Assembly: GCF_013366925.1 (NCBI RefSeq)
Contig: NZ_JAALDK010000001.1
Span: forward strand, 999,089 to 1,063,088
Length of the DNA: 64,000 nt
Source of the DNA: Paraburkholderia youngii
GTDB lineage: Bacteria; Pseudomonadota; Gammaproteobacteria; Burkholderiales; Burkholderiaceae
Direction: 5' to 3'
The notes under the pieces are model-generated. The model was not told the origin of the DNA. It worked only from the letters and a program-made list of their open reading frames with translations, and did no database searches. The first letter of the stretch is position 1; each line of letters opens with the position of its first letter. Shown here in pieces: positions 54,977 to 63,412 of this stretch. The position numbers and the translations under genes are program-made.

Positions 54977-56287
54977 ATGAGCGATTCGATCACGACCGAC
55001 CGCGAACTGGCGGATCAGGAAGCCGAACACAAGAGCGGCGCGCAAGCGCCCGCCACGCCCGAAGGCGACAACAAGGCGACGCCCCCGTCGAGCCGCAAGC
55101 GCCTGATCGCGCTGCTCGGTGCCGCGGTCGTGCTCGCGGGCGCGGCCTACGGCGGTTACTACTACACCGAGGGCCGCTATCATCAGGAAACCGACGACGC
55201 GTACGTCAGCGGCAATCTCGTGCAACTGACGCCGCAGGTCACCGGCACGGTGATCGCGGTCAACACCGACGACACGCAGATCGTCAAGCAAGGCGACCCC
55301 GTCGTTACGCTCGATCCGGCCGATGCAAAGCTCGCGCTCGCCGATGCGGAAGCGCAGCTGGGCCAGACCGTGCGGCGCGTCTCCGGCCTGTATGTGAACA
55401 ACGACTTCTACGCGGCGAACGTCGCGCAGCGCGAAGCCGATCTGGCCCGAGCCCGCGACGACCTGCGCCGGCGCGAGGCCGTGGCGGACACGGGCGCCGT
55501 GTCCGCCGAAGACATCGCGCACGCCCGCGATGCCGTCAGCGTCGCGCAGGCCGCGCTCGACGCCGCGCGCCAGCAGGGCGAAGCCAATCACGCGCTGACC
55601 GACCGCACCACGGTCGAACAGCATCCGGACGTGCAGGCCGCCGCCGCGAAAGTGCGCACCGCGTGGCTCGCGTATGCGCGCGATACGTTGCCAGCGCCGG
55701 TGACCGGCTACGTCGCGCAGCGCCGGGTCCAGGTCGGCCAGCGCGTCGCGCCGGGCACGCCGCTGATGGCGATCGTGCCGCTCGACGGCGTATGGGTCGA
55801 CGCCAACTTTAAGGAAGTGCAGCTCAAGCACATGCGGATCGGCCAGCCGGTCACGCTCACATCGGACGTCTACGGCCGCCGCGCCCGCTATCACGGGCGT
55901 ATCGAGGGCTTTTCGGCCGGCACTGGCAGCGCGTTCGCGACGCTGCCGGCGCAGAACGCCACCGGCAACTGGATCAAGATCGTGCAGCGGCTACCGGTGC
56001 GCATCGAACTCGACCCCGCCGAGCTGGCCGCGCATCCGCTGCGTATCGGCCTGTCGATGACGGTCGATGCCGACACGCGGGACGAGTCCGGTTCGCAGCT
56101 GGGCGCAGCGCAGAACACGCGCTATAGCACCGACGTTTTTGCGCGGTACGATGCAAAGGCCGACGCCGAGATCGACAGGATCATCAAGCAAAACGAAATG
56201 GTTTCCCGCGCGATAGCCGCGCAACCGCAATCACAATCCCAATCGCAAGGCTTGGCGTCGCACCAGCACAAGGCAAACGCGGGTTGA
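54977..56287 (+). CDS. emrA: HlyD/EmrA-family membrane-fusion adaptor
   Basis: 436 residues. A cytosolic acidic N-terminus, one membrane anchor (RKRLIALLGAAVVLAGAAYG at about residues 43-62), then QETDDAYVSGNLVQLTPQVT, the EmrA lipoyl-domain signature, a coiled-coil hairpin (residues about 125-225) and the beta-barrel VDANFKEVQLKHMRIGQPVT. A Gln/Ser-rich tail ends the protein. It links EmrB to the outer-membrane channel. AGGAGA lies before the ATG. Confidence 0.92.
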   Translation: MSDSITTDRELADQEAEHKSGAQAPATPEGDNKATPPSSRKRLIALLGAAVVLAGAAYGGYYYTEGRYHQETDDAYVSGNLVQLTPQVTGTVIAVNTDDTQIVKQGDPVVTLDPADAKLALADAEAQLGQTVRRVSGLYVNNDFYAANVAQREADLARARDDLRRREAVADTGAVSAEDIAHARDAVSVAQAALDAARQQGEANHALTDRTTVEQHPDVQAAAAKVRTAWLAYARDTLPAPVTGYVAQRRVQVGQRVAPGTPLMAIVPLDGVWVDANFKEVQLKHMRIGQPVTLTSDVYGRRARYHGRIEGFSAGTGSAFATLPAQNATGNWIKIVQRLPVRIELDPAELAAHPLRIGLSMTVDADTRDESGSQLGAAQNTRYSTDVFARYDAKADAEIDRIIKQNEMVSRAIAAQPQSQSQSQGLASHQHKANAG

Positions 56288-56347
56288 ATCGATCCAGGTC
56301 CAGCCAGCCGCGACACGGCATCGAGCGGCAGGCCACCGAGGCGGGGC

Positions 56348-57277
56348 TCAACTACCGAGCGCCGCCTCATCTTCGGCCAGTGCCGTCGGCACGGTCTCGC
56401 GCAGAAAATCGACGAAAGTTCTGATCTTGGCGTCCAGATACTGGCGCGATGCATGGACCGTGAAGGCCGTCAGCTTCTGCAGCCGATACTGCGGCAGCAC
56501 GCGAACCAGCGCACCGCTGTTGAGCAAGGGCAGGGCACTCGACATCGGCAGCGCGCCGATGCCCACCCCTTCGCGCAAGGCGACACCGAGCGCATCAGGC
56601 AAGTTCATTTCGACCGCGGCTCTTGGAAGCACGATCGTTTCGCGGCCGTTGGGTCCGTCCAGATGCCAGCGATCGCGCGGGAAGATCGACATGACGAGCT
56701 GTAGGCACGTGTGACCGCGAATGTCCTGCACCGTGCGCGGCGTGCCGCGCGCATGCAGATAAGCGGGCGCGGCGCACAGCACGCTGTGGACGTCGCCGAG
56801 CCGATGCGAAACGAGTCCGGAGTCCGGAAGATCGGTCGAACTCAATCGAAGCATCAGATCGTAGCCATCGTCGAGAAGATCGGGCGTGCCAGACGATAAC
56901 GTCAGCTCGACCGACACGGCAGGATAGCGCTCACGATAGTGGACCGCTACCGGCACCAGATACGTCGTGCCAAAACCAGGCGACGCATGCACGCGCAGCC
57001 GGCCCGAGGGTTTGACTTGCGCATTGGCTGCCTCGGCGTCGGCCTCGTCGACCGAGGCGAGTATCTGTTGGCAGCGATCCAGATATCGCTCGCCCGCCTC
57101 GGTCAGCGCGAGCCGCCGGGTACTCCGGTGCAGCAGACGGGTGCGCAGATGCATCTCGAGTTGCGCGACCGCCCGCGACGCGTTGGCCGTCGGAATGTCC
57201 AGACGGGAGGCCGCTGCCGTGAAGCTTCCTTCTTCAGCGATGCGGACGAATATCCGCATCATGTTGAGCTTATCCAT
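56348..57277 (-). CDS. LysR-family regulator
   Basis: 309 residues. HTH: MDKLNMMRIFVRIAEEGSFT, AAASRLDIPTANASRAVAQL; effector domain with DDGYDLMLRLSSTDLPDSGL and TFVDFLRE near the C-terminus. Its start overlaps the stop of the preceding ArsR-type gene (TAATG), so it is translationally coupled to the sucA unit, which is unusual for a LysR gene. The end faces the efflux cluster convergently. Confidence 0.9.
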   Translation of the reverse strand: MDKLNMMRIFVRIAEEGSFTAAASRLDIPTANASRAVAQLEMHLRTRLLHRSTRRLALTEAGERYLDRCQQILASVDEADAEAANAQVKPSGRLRVHASPGFGTTYLVPVAVHYRERYPAVSVELTLSSGTPDLLDDGYDLMLRLSSTDLPDSGLVSHRLGDVHSVLCAAPAYLHARGTPRTVQDIRGHTCLQLVMSIFPRDRWHLDGPNGRETIVLPRAAVEMNLPDALGVALREGVGIGALPMSSALPLLNSGALVRVLPQYRLQKLTAFTVHASRQYLDAKIRTFVDFLRETVPTALAEDEAALGS

Positions 57278-57576
57278 TACAAATGCATGCGAATCTGTTC
57301 GGTAAATGCCCGTATCACTTCTTCATTGCGCGACAGGAAAACCCACTGGCCGACTCGCCGCGGAACCAGAAGTCCCGCCTCGACCAGCAGGGCGACATGC
57401 ATCGATACCGTCGACTGCGCCAGACCGCTGCGCGCCTGGATCGCGTGCACGGGTACGCCGCGGCCGTGGCCTGCGTAGTCGTCCGGAAAGGTCGCGGCGG
57501 GGGCTCTCAACCACCCGAGGATGTCGCGCCGCAGCGGATTCGCGAGAGCCTTGTGGATCAGGTTCATGTCTAACAT
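57277..57576 (-). CDS. ArsR-type helix-turn-helix regulator
   Basis: 99 residues. The winged helix is visible: IHKALANPLRRDILGWLRAP, then VPVHAIQARSGLAQSTVSMH with VALLVEAGLLVPRRVGQWVF. No clear metal-binding Cys pair is present, so it may sense an organic ligand or redox state. Start MLDMNLIHK has GGAG upstream. It overlaps the end of the GATase1 gene by seven bases and the LysR start by one base. Confidence 0.85.
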   Translation of the reverse strand: MLDMNLIHKALANPLRRDILGWLRAPAATFPDDYAGHGRGVPVHAIQARSGLAQSTVSMHVALLVEAGLLVPRRVGQWVFLSRNEEVIRAFTEQIRMHL

Positions 57577-58181
57577 CGATTTCTCCGTACGCACCCGGCG
57601 TTTCGTTCCGGCAGCGTCAACAACGCCGTGGCGATCGTTCCCGCGGCATGTTCGCCGAGGTCTTCCCGCACCAGCGACAGCGCGAGGTGAATTGCCGCAC
57701 TCGCACCGCCCGACGAGTACAGGTTGCCATCCTTCAGGCAGCCGGGATTCGATATCACATGGACCAGCGGATATTCGGCCGCGAGGCGATCGGCGTCGCG
57801 CCAATGGGTATTCAGCCAGCGGCGATCGGCGAGACCGGCGCTGGCAAGCAGAAACGCGCCGTTCGAAATACAGGCGAGCCTATGGGCCTTTGGCCCCGCA
57901 TCGCTCAGCCAGTCCACGAGTTCGCGATGCTCGCGCGCAGAACCGGGCACCGGCGAGCCGGGCACGACGACGAGATCGAATGGCGGGCGCGAATCGAACA
58001 GGCATTCCGTCGTACCCACGGCCGTTCCGTTCGAAGCAAGCACCGGCCCGGGCGACGGGCCGATCAGATGCGATTCATAGAAGACACCCCCATACAGCCG
58101 GTTTGCCTGATGAAACACATCCATCGGACCGCTGACTTCGAGCAGCTGAAATCCTGCATAGAGCATCATCGCGACACGCAT
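57570..58181 (-). CDS. GATase1/DJ-1-PfpI-like protein without HTH domain
   Basis: 203 residues, cytosolic. It matches only the N-terminal sensor half of GATase1-AraC regulators (VAMMLYAGFQLLEVSGPMDV with FHQANRLYG). The nucleophile elbow reads CISNGAFLLASAGL, where relatives have VCNGAF, so the usual Cys is Ser. It ends without an AraC helix-turn-helix. Its ATG is seven bases after the sucA stop. It may be an enzyme, such as an isocyanide-hydratase relative, or a ligand-binding partner of the adjoining regulators. Confidence 0.78.
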   Translation of the reverse strand: MRVAMMLYAGFQLLEVSGPMDVFHQANRLYGGVFYESHLIGPSPGPVLASNGTAVGTTECLFDSRPPFDLVVVPGSPVPGSAREHRELVDWLSDAGPKAHRLACISNGAFLLASAGLADRRWLNTHWRDADRLAAEYPLVHVISNPGCLKDGNLYSSGGASAAIHLALSLVREDLGEHAAGTIATALLTLPERNAGCVRRNRC

Positions 58182-58187
58182 ACGCAC

Positions 58188-61049
58188 TCAGCCGGTGAAC
58201 GCTCGCGACACGAGCGCGGATTGCACTGCCGCATGCGCCGCGTGCGATCCCGGCGCGGTCGATGCCCAGGCATCCGGTCCCGCGTACAGCAGCGCCTTGC
58301 CGGTCGGCAGAATCTCGCGTAGCAGCGGCTCGGCGAAACTCCATGCGCCCTGGTTGCGCGCTTCCTCCTGGCACCAGACCACGGTCTTCAAGTTCGGATA
58401 GCGGGCGAGTTCGGCAGCCAGCTGTTGCGCCGGAAAGGGATAGAGCTGCTCGACCCGGATGATCGGGGTGTCGGTGATACCGACGCTGCGGCGATGATCG
58501 AGCAATTCGAAGTAGAGCTTGCCGCTCGTTACGATCACACGCTCTACACCAGCCGCGCGGGACGCGTCGATGTGGAGGTCCGGCAAAACCTCGCGGAATT
58601 CGCCGTGACTCAACTCGTCGAAGGTGCTGGTCGCTTCCGCGTGGCGCAGCAGCGACTTGGGCGTCATCACCACGAGCGGGCGCCGTGCGACGGTGCCGGC
58701 CTGCATCAGCAGCAAATGGAACAACTGCGCGGGGGTGGTCGGTTGCGTCACCCGCATATTGTTCTGCGCGCTCAATTGCAGGTAGCGCTCGAGCCGCGCC
58801 GATGCATGCTCGGGGCCCTGGCCTTCCTGCCCGTGAGGCAGGAACAGCGTCAGGCCGCTGTGTTGTCCCCACTTGGCCTCGCCCGCCGCGATGAACTGGT
58901 CGATCACCACCTGCGCGCCATTGGCGAAGTCGCCGAATTGCGCTTCCCAGATCACCAGCGCATTGCCATTCACCGTCGAATAGCCATACTCGAATGCCAG
59001 CACGGCGGCCTCGGAAAGAATTGTGTTCGTCACGCTGAACCGGCCTTGCGCTGCGCCGAGATGATCGAGCGGAACGTAGACCCCATCGGGACGATGCATG
59101 CGAGTCTGATCGTGCAGCACCGCGTGCCGGTGGTTGAAGGTCCCGCGGGCGCTGTCCTGCCCGCTGAGCCGCACACTGACCCCGGCTGTGAGCAACGAGG
59201 CGAATGCCAGGTGTTCACCCATGCCCCAGTCGAGCAGGCGTTTTCCGGAGGCCATTTCCTGCCGCCCGCTGATCATCTTCCTGACGAGCGGATGCAGCGT
59301 CAGGTCTGCGGGGACGGTCGAGATCCGCTGCGCGAGCGCGCGCAGATCGTCGGCCGATGGGACGAGGTGGCGGGCTGCGCCTCTCTGCGGGGCTGAGCGC
59401 GCGCGCTTGCCGGCTTCCTCGTGCAGCGGCGACGCATAGGAACCGACGGTTTCGTGCGCCCGCTCGAAAAGCTCGCGGCGCGCGCTGACGTAGTGTTGCG
59501 CCTCTTCGGCCGTCAGCAAGCCTTGCTGGATCAGCCGGTTTGCGTAGCGGGTCCGCACGCCTGGATGGTTCGCGATCGAGCGATACATCAGCGGCTGCGT
59601 GATGCCTGGCGTGTCCTGCTCCTGATGCCCGTATCTGCGGAAGCAAACGAGATCGATGACGACGCTGCGTTTGAAGGTGGTGCGATAGTCGAGCGCCATC
59701 CTCACCGCCATCGCGACCGCTTCTGGGTCGTCGCCATTGACGTGCAGGATCGGCGCTTCAATCATCTTCGCGACATCGGTCGTATAGAACGACGAACGCG
59801 TGTCGCGCGGATCGGAAGTCGTGAAGCCGATCTGGTTGTTGACGACGACGTGGACGGTGCCGCCCGTTCCGTGTCCGCGCGTATACGAAAGGCTCAGCGT
59901 TTCCATCACTACGCCCTGGCCGGACATCGCCGCGTCGCCGTGGATTTCCACCGGCAGCACGTCGTCGCCGTCGGCACTGCCGGCGAGCTCCGCCTTCGCG
60001 CGCGCCATGCCTTGCACGACGGGATCGACGATCTCCAGGTGCGACGGGTTGAACGCGAGCGTCACTTCAACCGGTCCGTCGTCGGTTTCGACCGAACTCG
60101 TGAAGCCCTTGTGATACTTGACATCGCCTGCCGTCAGTTTCTCGGCATTCTTGCCATCGAATTCGTCGAACAGCGCGCGTAGCGGCTTGCCGACGATATT
60201 CACGAGCACGTTCAGGCGGCCGCGGTGCGCCATGCCCATCACGAGCGCGCGCAGCTTTTTGGACGCACCATAGCGGACCAGTTCGTCGAGCAGCACGATC
60301 AACGACTCGCCGCCTTCGAGCGAGAAACGCGTTTGCCCGACATAGCGTGAATGCAGGTGTTTTTCGAGCCCTTCGGCCGCGCTCAAACGTTCGAGCAGCC
60401 GCAGTTTTTCCGCGGCTTGTAGCGTCGGTCTCGCTCGCGTGGATTCGAGCCGCATCTGCCACCAGCGCCGTTGCTGCGCGTCGGCGAGGTGCATGAACTC
60501 GGCGCCGAGTGTGCCGGTGTACGTTTGCTCGAGCGCGTCGACGATGTCTTTCAGCGTCGCGTCGTCCTCGAACAGAAAGGTGTCGGCGGTGCTGAAGGTG
60601 GTCGACATGTCGGCGGCCGACAGGCCGTAGTAGGCCGGGGTCAGTTCGGCGTAGGAGCGGGGCGGCGTCCAGGCGAGTGGGTCGAGATCGGCGACGCGCG
60701 TGCCGATCATCCGGAACGCGGCGATCAGCGATTGCACCGCGACCTGCTTTCTCGCGAGGCCCAGCGCGTCGACGGCCTTCTCATCGGTCTGGTTATCGTC
60801 GTCGTGGCCGGCCGCGACGACGGCACGCGGCGTTCGCTTTGCCAGTTCGACGAAGCTGGAGATCACCGGTGCATGCGGCTGGTCGTCGCGATCGCTGCCG
60901 TCGCTGGCGGGGGTATCGCGCAACGCATCGAACCACGCCCGCCACTCGGCCGTGACCCCATCCGGGTCAGCCAGGTAAAGCTCATATTGCTCTTCGACGT
61001 AGGGGGCGTTGCCCCCGAACAGGAAGGATCTCTGACGTTCCTTGAACAT
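58188..61049 (-). CDS. sucA: 2-oxoglutarate dehydrogenase E1 component
   Basis: 953 residues, the full family length. Start MFKERQRSFLFGGNAPYVEE is canonical. Thiamine-diphosphate enzyme features: MAHRGRLNVLVNIVGKP, GDVKYHKGFTSS, the GDAAMSGQGVV..NNQIGFTT segment that binds Mg-ThDP, and FRRYGHQEQDTPGITQPLMY. It decarboxylates 2-oxoglutarate and succinylates the E2 lipoyl group. Here sucB and lpd are not next to it; instead GATase1, ArsR and LysR genes follow tightly. It is probably a second, dedicated copy whose E2 and E3 are supplied elsewhere. Confidence 0.93.
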   Translation of the reverse strand: MFKERQRSFLFGGNAPYVEEQYELYLADPDGVTAEWRAWFDALRDTPASDGSDRDDQPHAPVISSFVELAKRTPRAVVAAGHDDDNQTDEKAVDALGLARKQVAVQSLIAAFRMIGTRVADLDPLAWTPPRSYAELTPAYYGLSAADMSTTFSTADTFLFEDDATLKDIVDALEQTYTGTLGAEFMHLADAQQRRWWQMRLESTRARPTLQAAEKLRLLERLSAAEGLEKHLHSRYVGQTRFSLEGGESLIVLLDELVRYGASKKLRALVMGMAHRGRLNVLVNIVGKPLRALFDEFDGKNAEKLTAGDVKYHKGFTSSVETDDGPVEVTLAFNPSHLEIVDPVVQGMARAKAELAGSADGDDVLPVEIHGDAAMSGQGVVMETLSLSYTRGHGTGGTVHVVVNNQIGFTTSDPRDTRSSFYTTDVAKMIEAPILHVNGDDPEAVAMAVRMALDYRTTFKRSVVIDLVCFRRYGHQEQDTPGITQPLMYRSIANHPGVRTRYANRLIQQGLLTAEEAQHYVSARRELFERAHETVGSYASPLHEEAGKRARSAPQRGAARHLVPSADDLRALAQRISTVPADLTLHPLVRKMISGRQEMASGKRLLDWGMGEHLAFASLLTAGVSVRLSGQDSARGTFNHRHAVLHDQTRMHRPDGVYVPLDHLGAAQGRFSVTNTILSEAAVLAFEYGYSTVNGNALVIWEAQFGDFANGAQVVIDQFIAAGEAKWGQHSGLTLFLPHGQEGQGPEHASARLERYLQLSAQNNMRVTQPTTPAQLFHLLLMQAGTVARRPLVVMTPKSLLRHAEATSTFDELSHGEFREVLPDLHIDASRAAGVERVIVTSGKLYFELLDHRRSVGITDTPIIRVEQLYPFPAQQLAAELARYPNLKTVVWCQEEARNQGAWSFAEPLLREILPTGKALLYAGPDAWASTAPGSHAAHAAVQSALVSRAFTG

Positions 61050-61468
61050 GATGAATCTGCCCTTGGTCGCTGTGCGGTCGTGAGCCGGCCGCAACACATG
61101 AAGTGACTGCTATCGCTGCGTATAGTCGCCCACGGTACAGCCAGGCATTGACGCGCGTCACAAGCGCCGTCCTGAGCGGGAGACTTCCCGGCATGCCCGG
61201 TTGATATGCCCGGGCCGCGGTCGTGTACACAGTCTAGTTAAGCGAGGCAGTGGCGGAAACATGCGGATGGTGCGTTCATCTGCCAACTAGTTGAGGTTTT
61301 GAGCCACGCACGCGGTCGAGGCGTGCGGCGTGTCGGGCATCGTGGCCGCGACAGATTTGTTACTCGCAGACACAATAGTTTTTCCAGACGCTGACGGCAT
61401 GCGCGGCCGATGATGCGGTAAGCTGCGCCACGCATCGCAAACATAGTTCCCGTCATGAAGGTCACGGC
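61050..61468. other. Divergent regulatory region between sucA and the AraC-type gene
   Basis: 419 bases; no gene supported. It should hold promoters in both directions. ATGCCCGG (61192-61199) and ATGCCCGGG (61206-61214) repeat directly about 14 bases apart. Confidence 0.45.
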
Positions 61469-62440
61469 ATGAAAGTCGCCATTGTTGTATTCGATGGTGT
61501 GCAGGCGCTGGATGTAGCAGGCCCACTCGATGTGTTCGCCGAGGCGAATACGTTTCTGCCCGAGCATCAGCGCTACGAGGTCACACTGGTCGGGCGCGAG
61601 GCGGGCACCGTGACCTGCTCGAATGGCATGCAGCTGGCGGTTTCGTTCGGCTATGCCGACCGTGACGTTCAATGGGACCTGCTGCTGGTCGCAGGAGGAC
61701 CGCAGTTACCCGATGCCCAGCCATCGAATGAATTCCTGGCGTGGTTGCAGAATCAGGCGCGCAGCGCGGGCCGCTTCGGCTCCGTGTGCAATGGCGCGTT
61801 CGTGCTCGCGCATGCCGGGTTGCTCGACGGCAAGGAGGTCACGACGCACTGGTCGGACGCGCATCGGCTGTCCAGTGAATTTCCGCAAGCCAATGTGCAG
61901 CCGGACAGAATCTTCGTTCGCGACGGACGGCTATTCACATCGGCCGGCGTGACCGCTGGCATCGATCTGTGTCTCGCGCTCGTTGCCGAGGACTGGGGGC
62001 ACGAGCTCGCGGTGCGGGTCGCGAAGCGTCTGGTCGTGTATATCCAGCGCGAAGGCGGTCAGTCGCAGTACAGCCCCTACATTGGTGCGGGCAAGGACGA
62101 AGATCCGATCCTTCACAAGGTCTATCGATTTGTGAGCGAGCATATTACCGAGGCGCTGTCGATCGACGACCTCGCGAGCGCGGCCTCGGTGAGCCGCCGC
62201 ACCTTGTCGCGGGTGTTCGCGAAGCACGCGAAGTTGACGCCCTCGGTGTTCGTCGAGCAGGTGCGCGTCGATACAGCAAGAAAGCTGCTCGAGAATACCG
62301 ATGCTCCGCTAAAGACGGTCGCGTTCAAATGCGGCTTTCACAACGCCACGCATATGCGCACGACTTTCTCGCGGCGACTCAACGTCACCCCGAAGCAATA
62401 TCGGATGCGATTCAGAGGGGAGGCGAGTGCGCAACAGTGA
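61469..62440 (+). CDS. GATase1-AraC family regulator (GlxA type)
   Basis: 323 residues. The N-terminal DJ-1/PfpI domain starts MKVAIVVFDGVQALDVAGPL and has the elbow SVCNGAFVLAHAG; the C-terminal AraC domain has two helix-turn-helix units (LSIDDLASAASVSRRTLSRV and LKTVAFKCGFHNATHMRTTF). The same sensor fold, without the DNA-binding half and with Cys replaced by Ser, is encoded in the divergent sucA unit. It probably controls that unit. It overlaps mug by 14 bases. Confidence 0.9.
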   Translation: MKVAIVVFDGVQALDVAGPLDVFAEANTFLPEHQRYEVTLVGREAGTVTCSNGMQLAVSFGYADRDVQWDLLLVAGGPQLPDAQPSNEFLAWLQNQARSAGRFGSVCNGAFVLAHAGLLDGKEVTTHWSDAHRLSSEFPQANVQPDRIFVRDGRLFTSAGVTAGIDLCLALVAEDWGHELAVRVAKRLVVYIQREGGQSQYSPYIGAGKDEDPILHKVYRFVSEHITEALSIDDLASAASVSRRTLSRVFAKHAKLTPSVFVEQVRVDTARKLLENTDAPLKTVAFKCGFHNATHMRTTFSRRLNVTPKQYRMRFRGEASAQQ

Positions 62441-63008
62441 GTCCATCGCGGAGCTTTCAGACGTGTCGCCGATAGCGAATGACGATGCCGCGCAATCCCT
62501 GCCCGACGTCATCGGGCCCGGATTGTCGATCCTCTTTTGCGGCATCAATCCCGGATTGCTCGCGGCGTCGACTGGACATCACTTTGCAGGCAGGGGCAAC
62601 CGGTTCTGGAGGGTTCTTCATCGTGCAGGTTTCACACAGGAGGAGTTTCGCCCCGAGAACGACCGTCAATTGCTGAACGGTGGATATGGTCTGACTGCTG
62701 CGGTCGCCCGCCCGACGGCTAGTGCGGACCAGTTGTCGAAGGCGGAGGTTCAAGCCGCTGCGGCGCAGTTCGAACAGAAGATCCGACACTACGCGCCGCG
62801 ATTCATCGCGTTTCTCGGCAAGGTGGCGCTCGCCGAAATGTCCGGCCAGCGTGAGATCGAATGGGGCCTGCAAGCGCGCAATTTCGGCGGTGCGCGCGTA
62901 TGGGTGCTGCCTAACCCAAGCGGCCTGAACCGGTCCTTCAGCCTCGATGCACTGGTGAGCGCGTATCGCGAGCTCCGTATTGCGGCGGAATTGACGCGCT
63001 TCGATTAG
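62427..63008 (+). CDS. mug: G/U mismatch-specific DNA glycosylase
   Basis: 193 residues from a GTG start behind GAGGGGAGGCGA, inside the 3' end of the regulator gene. The Mug/TDG active-site motif is LFCGINPGLLAASTGHHFAG (Asn in GINPG), and the intercalating loop is LPNPSGLNRSF. It removes uracil and ethenocytosine from mismatches with guanine. The overlap implies co-translation with the AraC-type gene, an odd partnership. Confidence 0.92.
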   Translation: MRNSESIAELSDVSPIANDDAAQSLPDVIGPGLSILFCGINPGLLAASTGHHFAGRGNRFWRVLHRAGFTQEEFRPENDRQLLNGGYGLTAAVARPTASADQLSKAEVQAAAAQFEQKIRHYAPRFIAFLGKVALAEMSGQREIEWGLQARNFGGARVWVLPNPSGLNRSFSLDALVSAYRELRIAAELTRFD

Positions 63009-63412
63009 GCGGCCGCTTGCTGCCTCCACGGCCGCACTAAGCCATATCTCCCGCTTTGGCCCGAACACATACGGGTCAATTCCGGCCAGCCGGTAACCGC
63101 TGGTCGCGCATCGGCGTTTCGCCTGACTCTCAAGCCAGCAACTGAATGGAATGGCCCGCGACGAACCACCCGGTTTCGTCGCGACGCACGCTTTTGCGCC
63201 CGTGCCGCGCGCGGCACGCAGCCGTTCGCGACAGCGTGGCCTGGCCAGTTTTCCGTACTAGATGGCCCAAAACCCGACATGCCGAAGCTTTCGGAAATCG
63301 TCCCGATCTCTGACAATTAAGCAATCGGTGAACAGCAGCGAAGCGCGGTGAGCCGACAGCTGACTATGCCTATCGGGCAGTACAGCTAACCAAACGGGAG
63401 CGGGTGAAACCT
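63009..63412. other. Intergenic region before the last gene
   Basis: 404 bases. A minus-strand open frame (63130-63324) ends SVRRDETGWFVAGHSIQLLA, but I recognise no family and see no ribosome site. It may be a remnant or chance. Confidence 0.35.
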
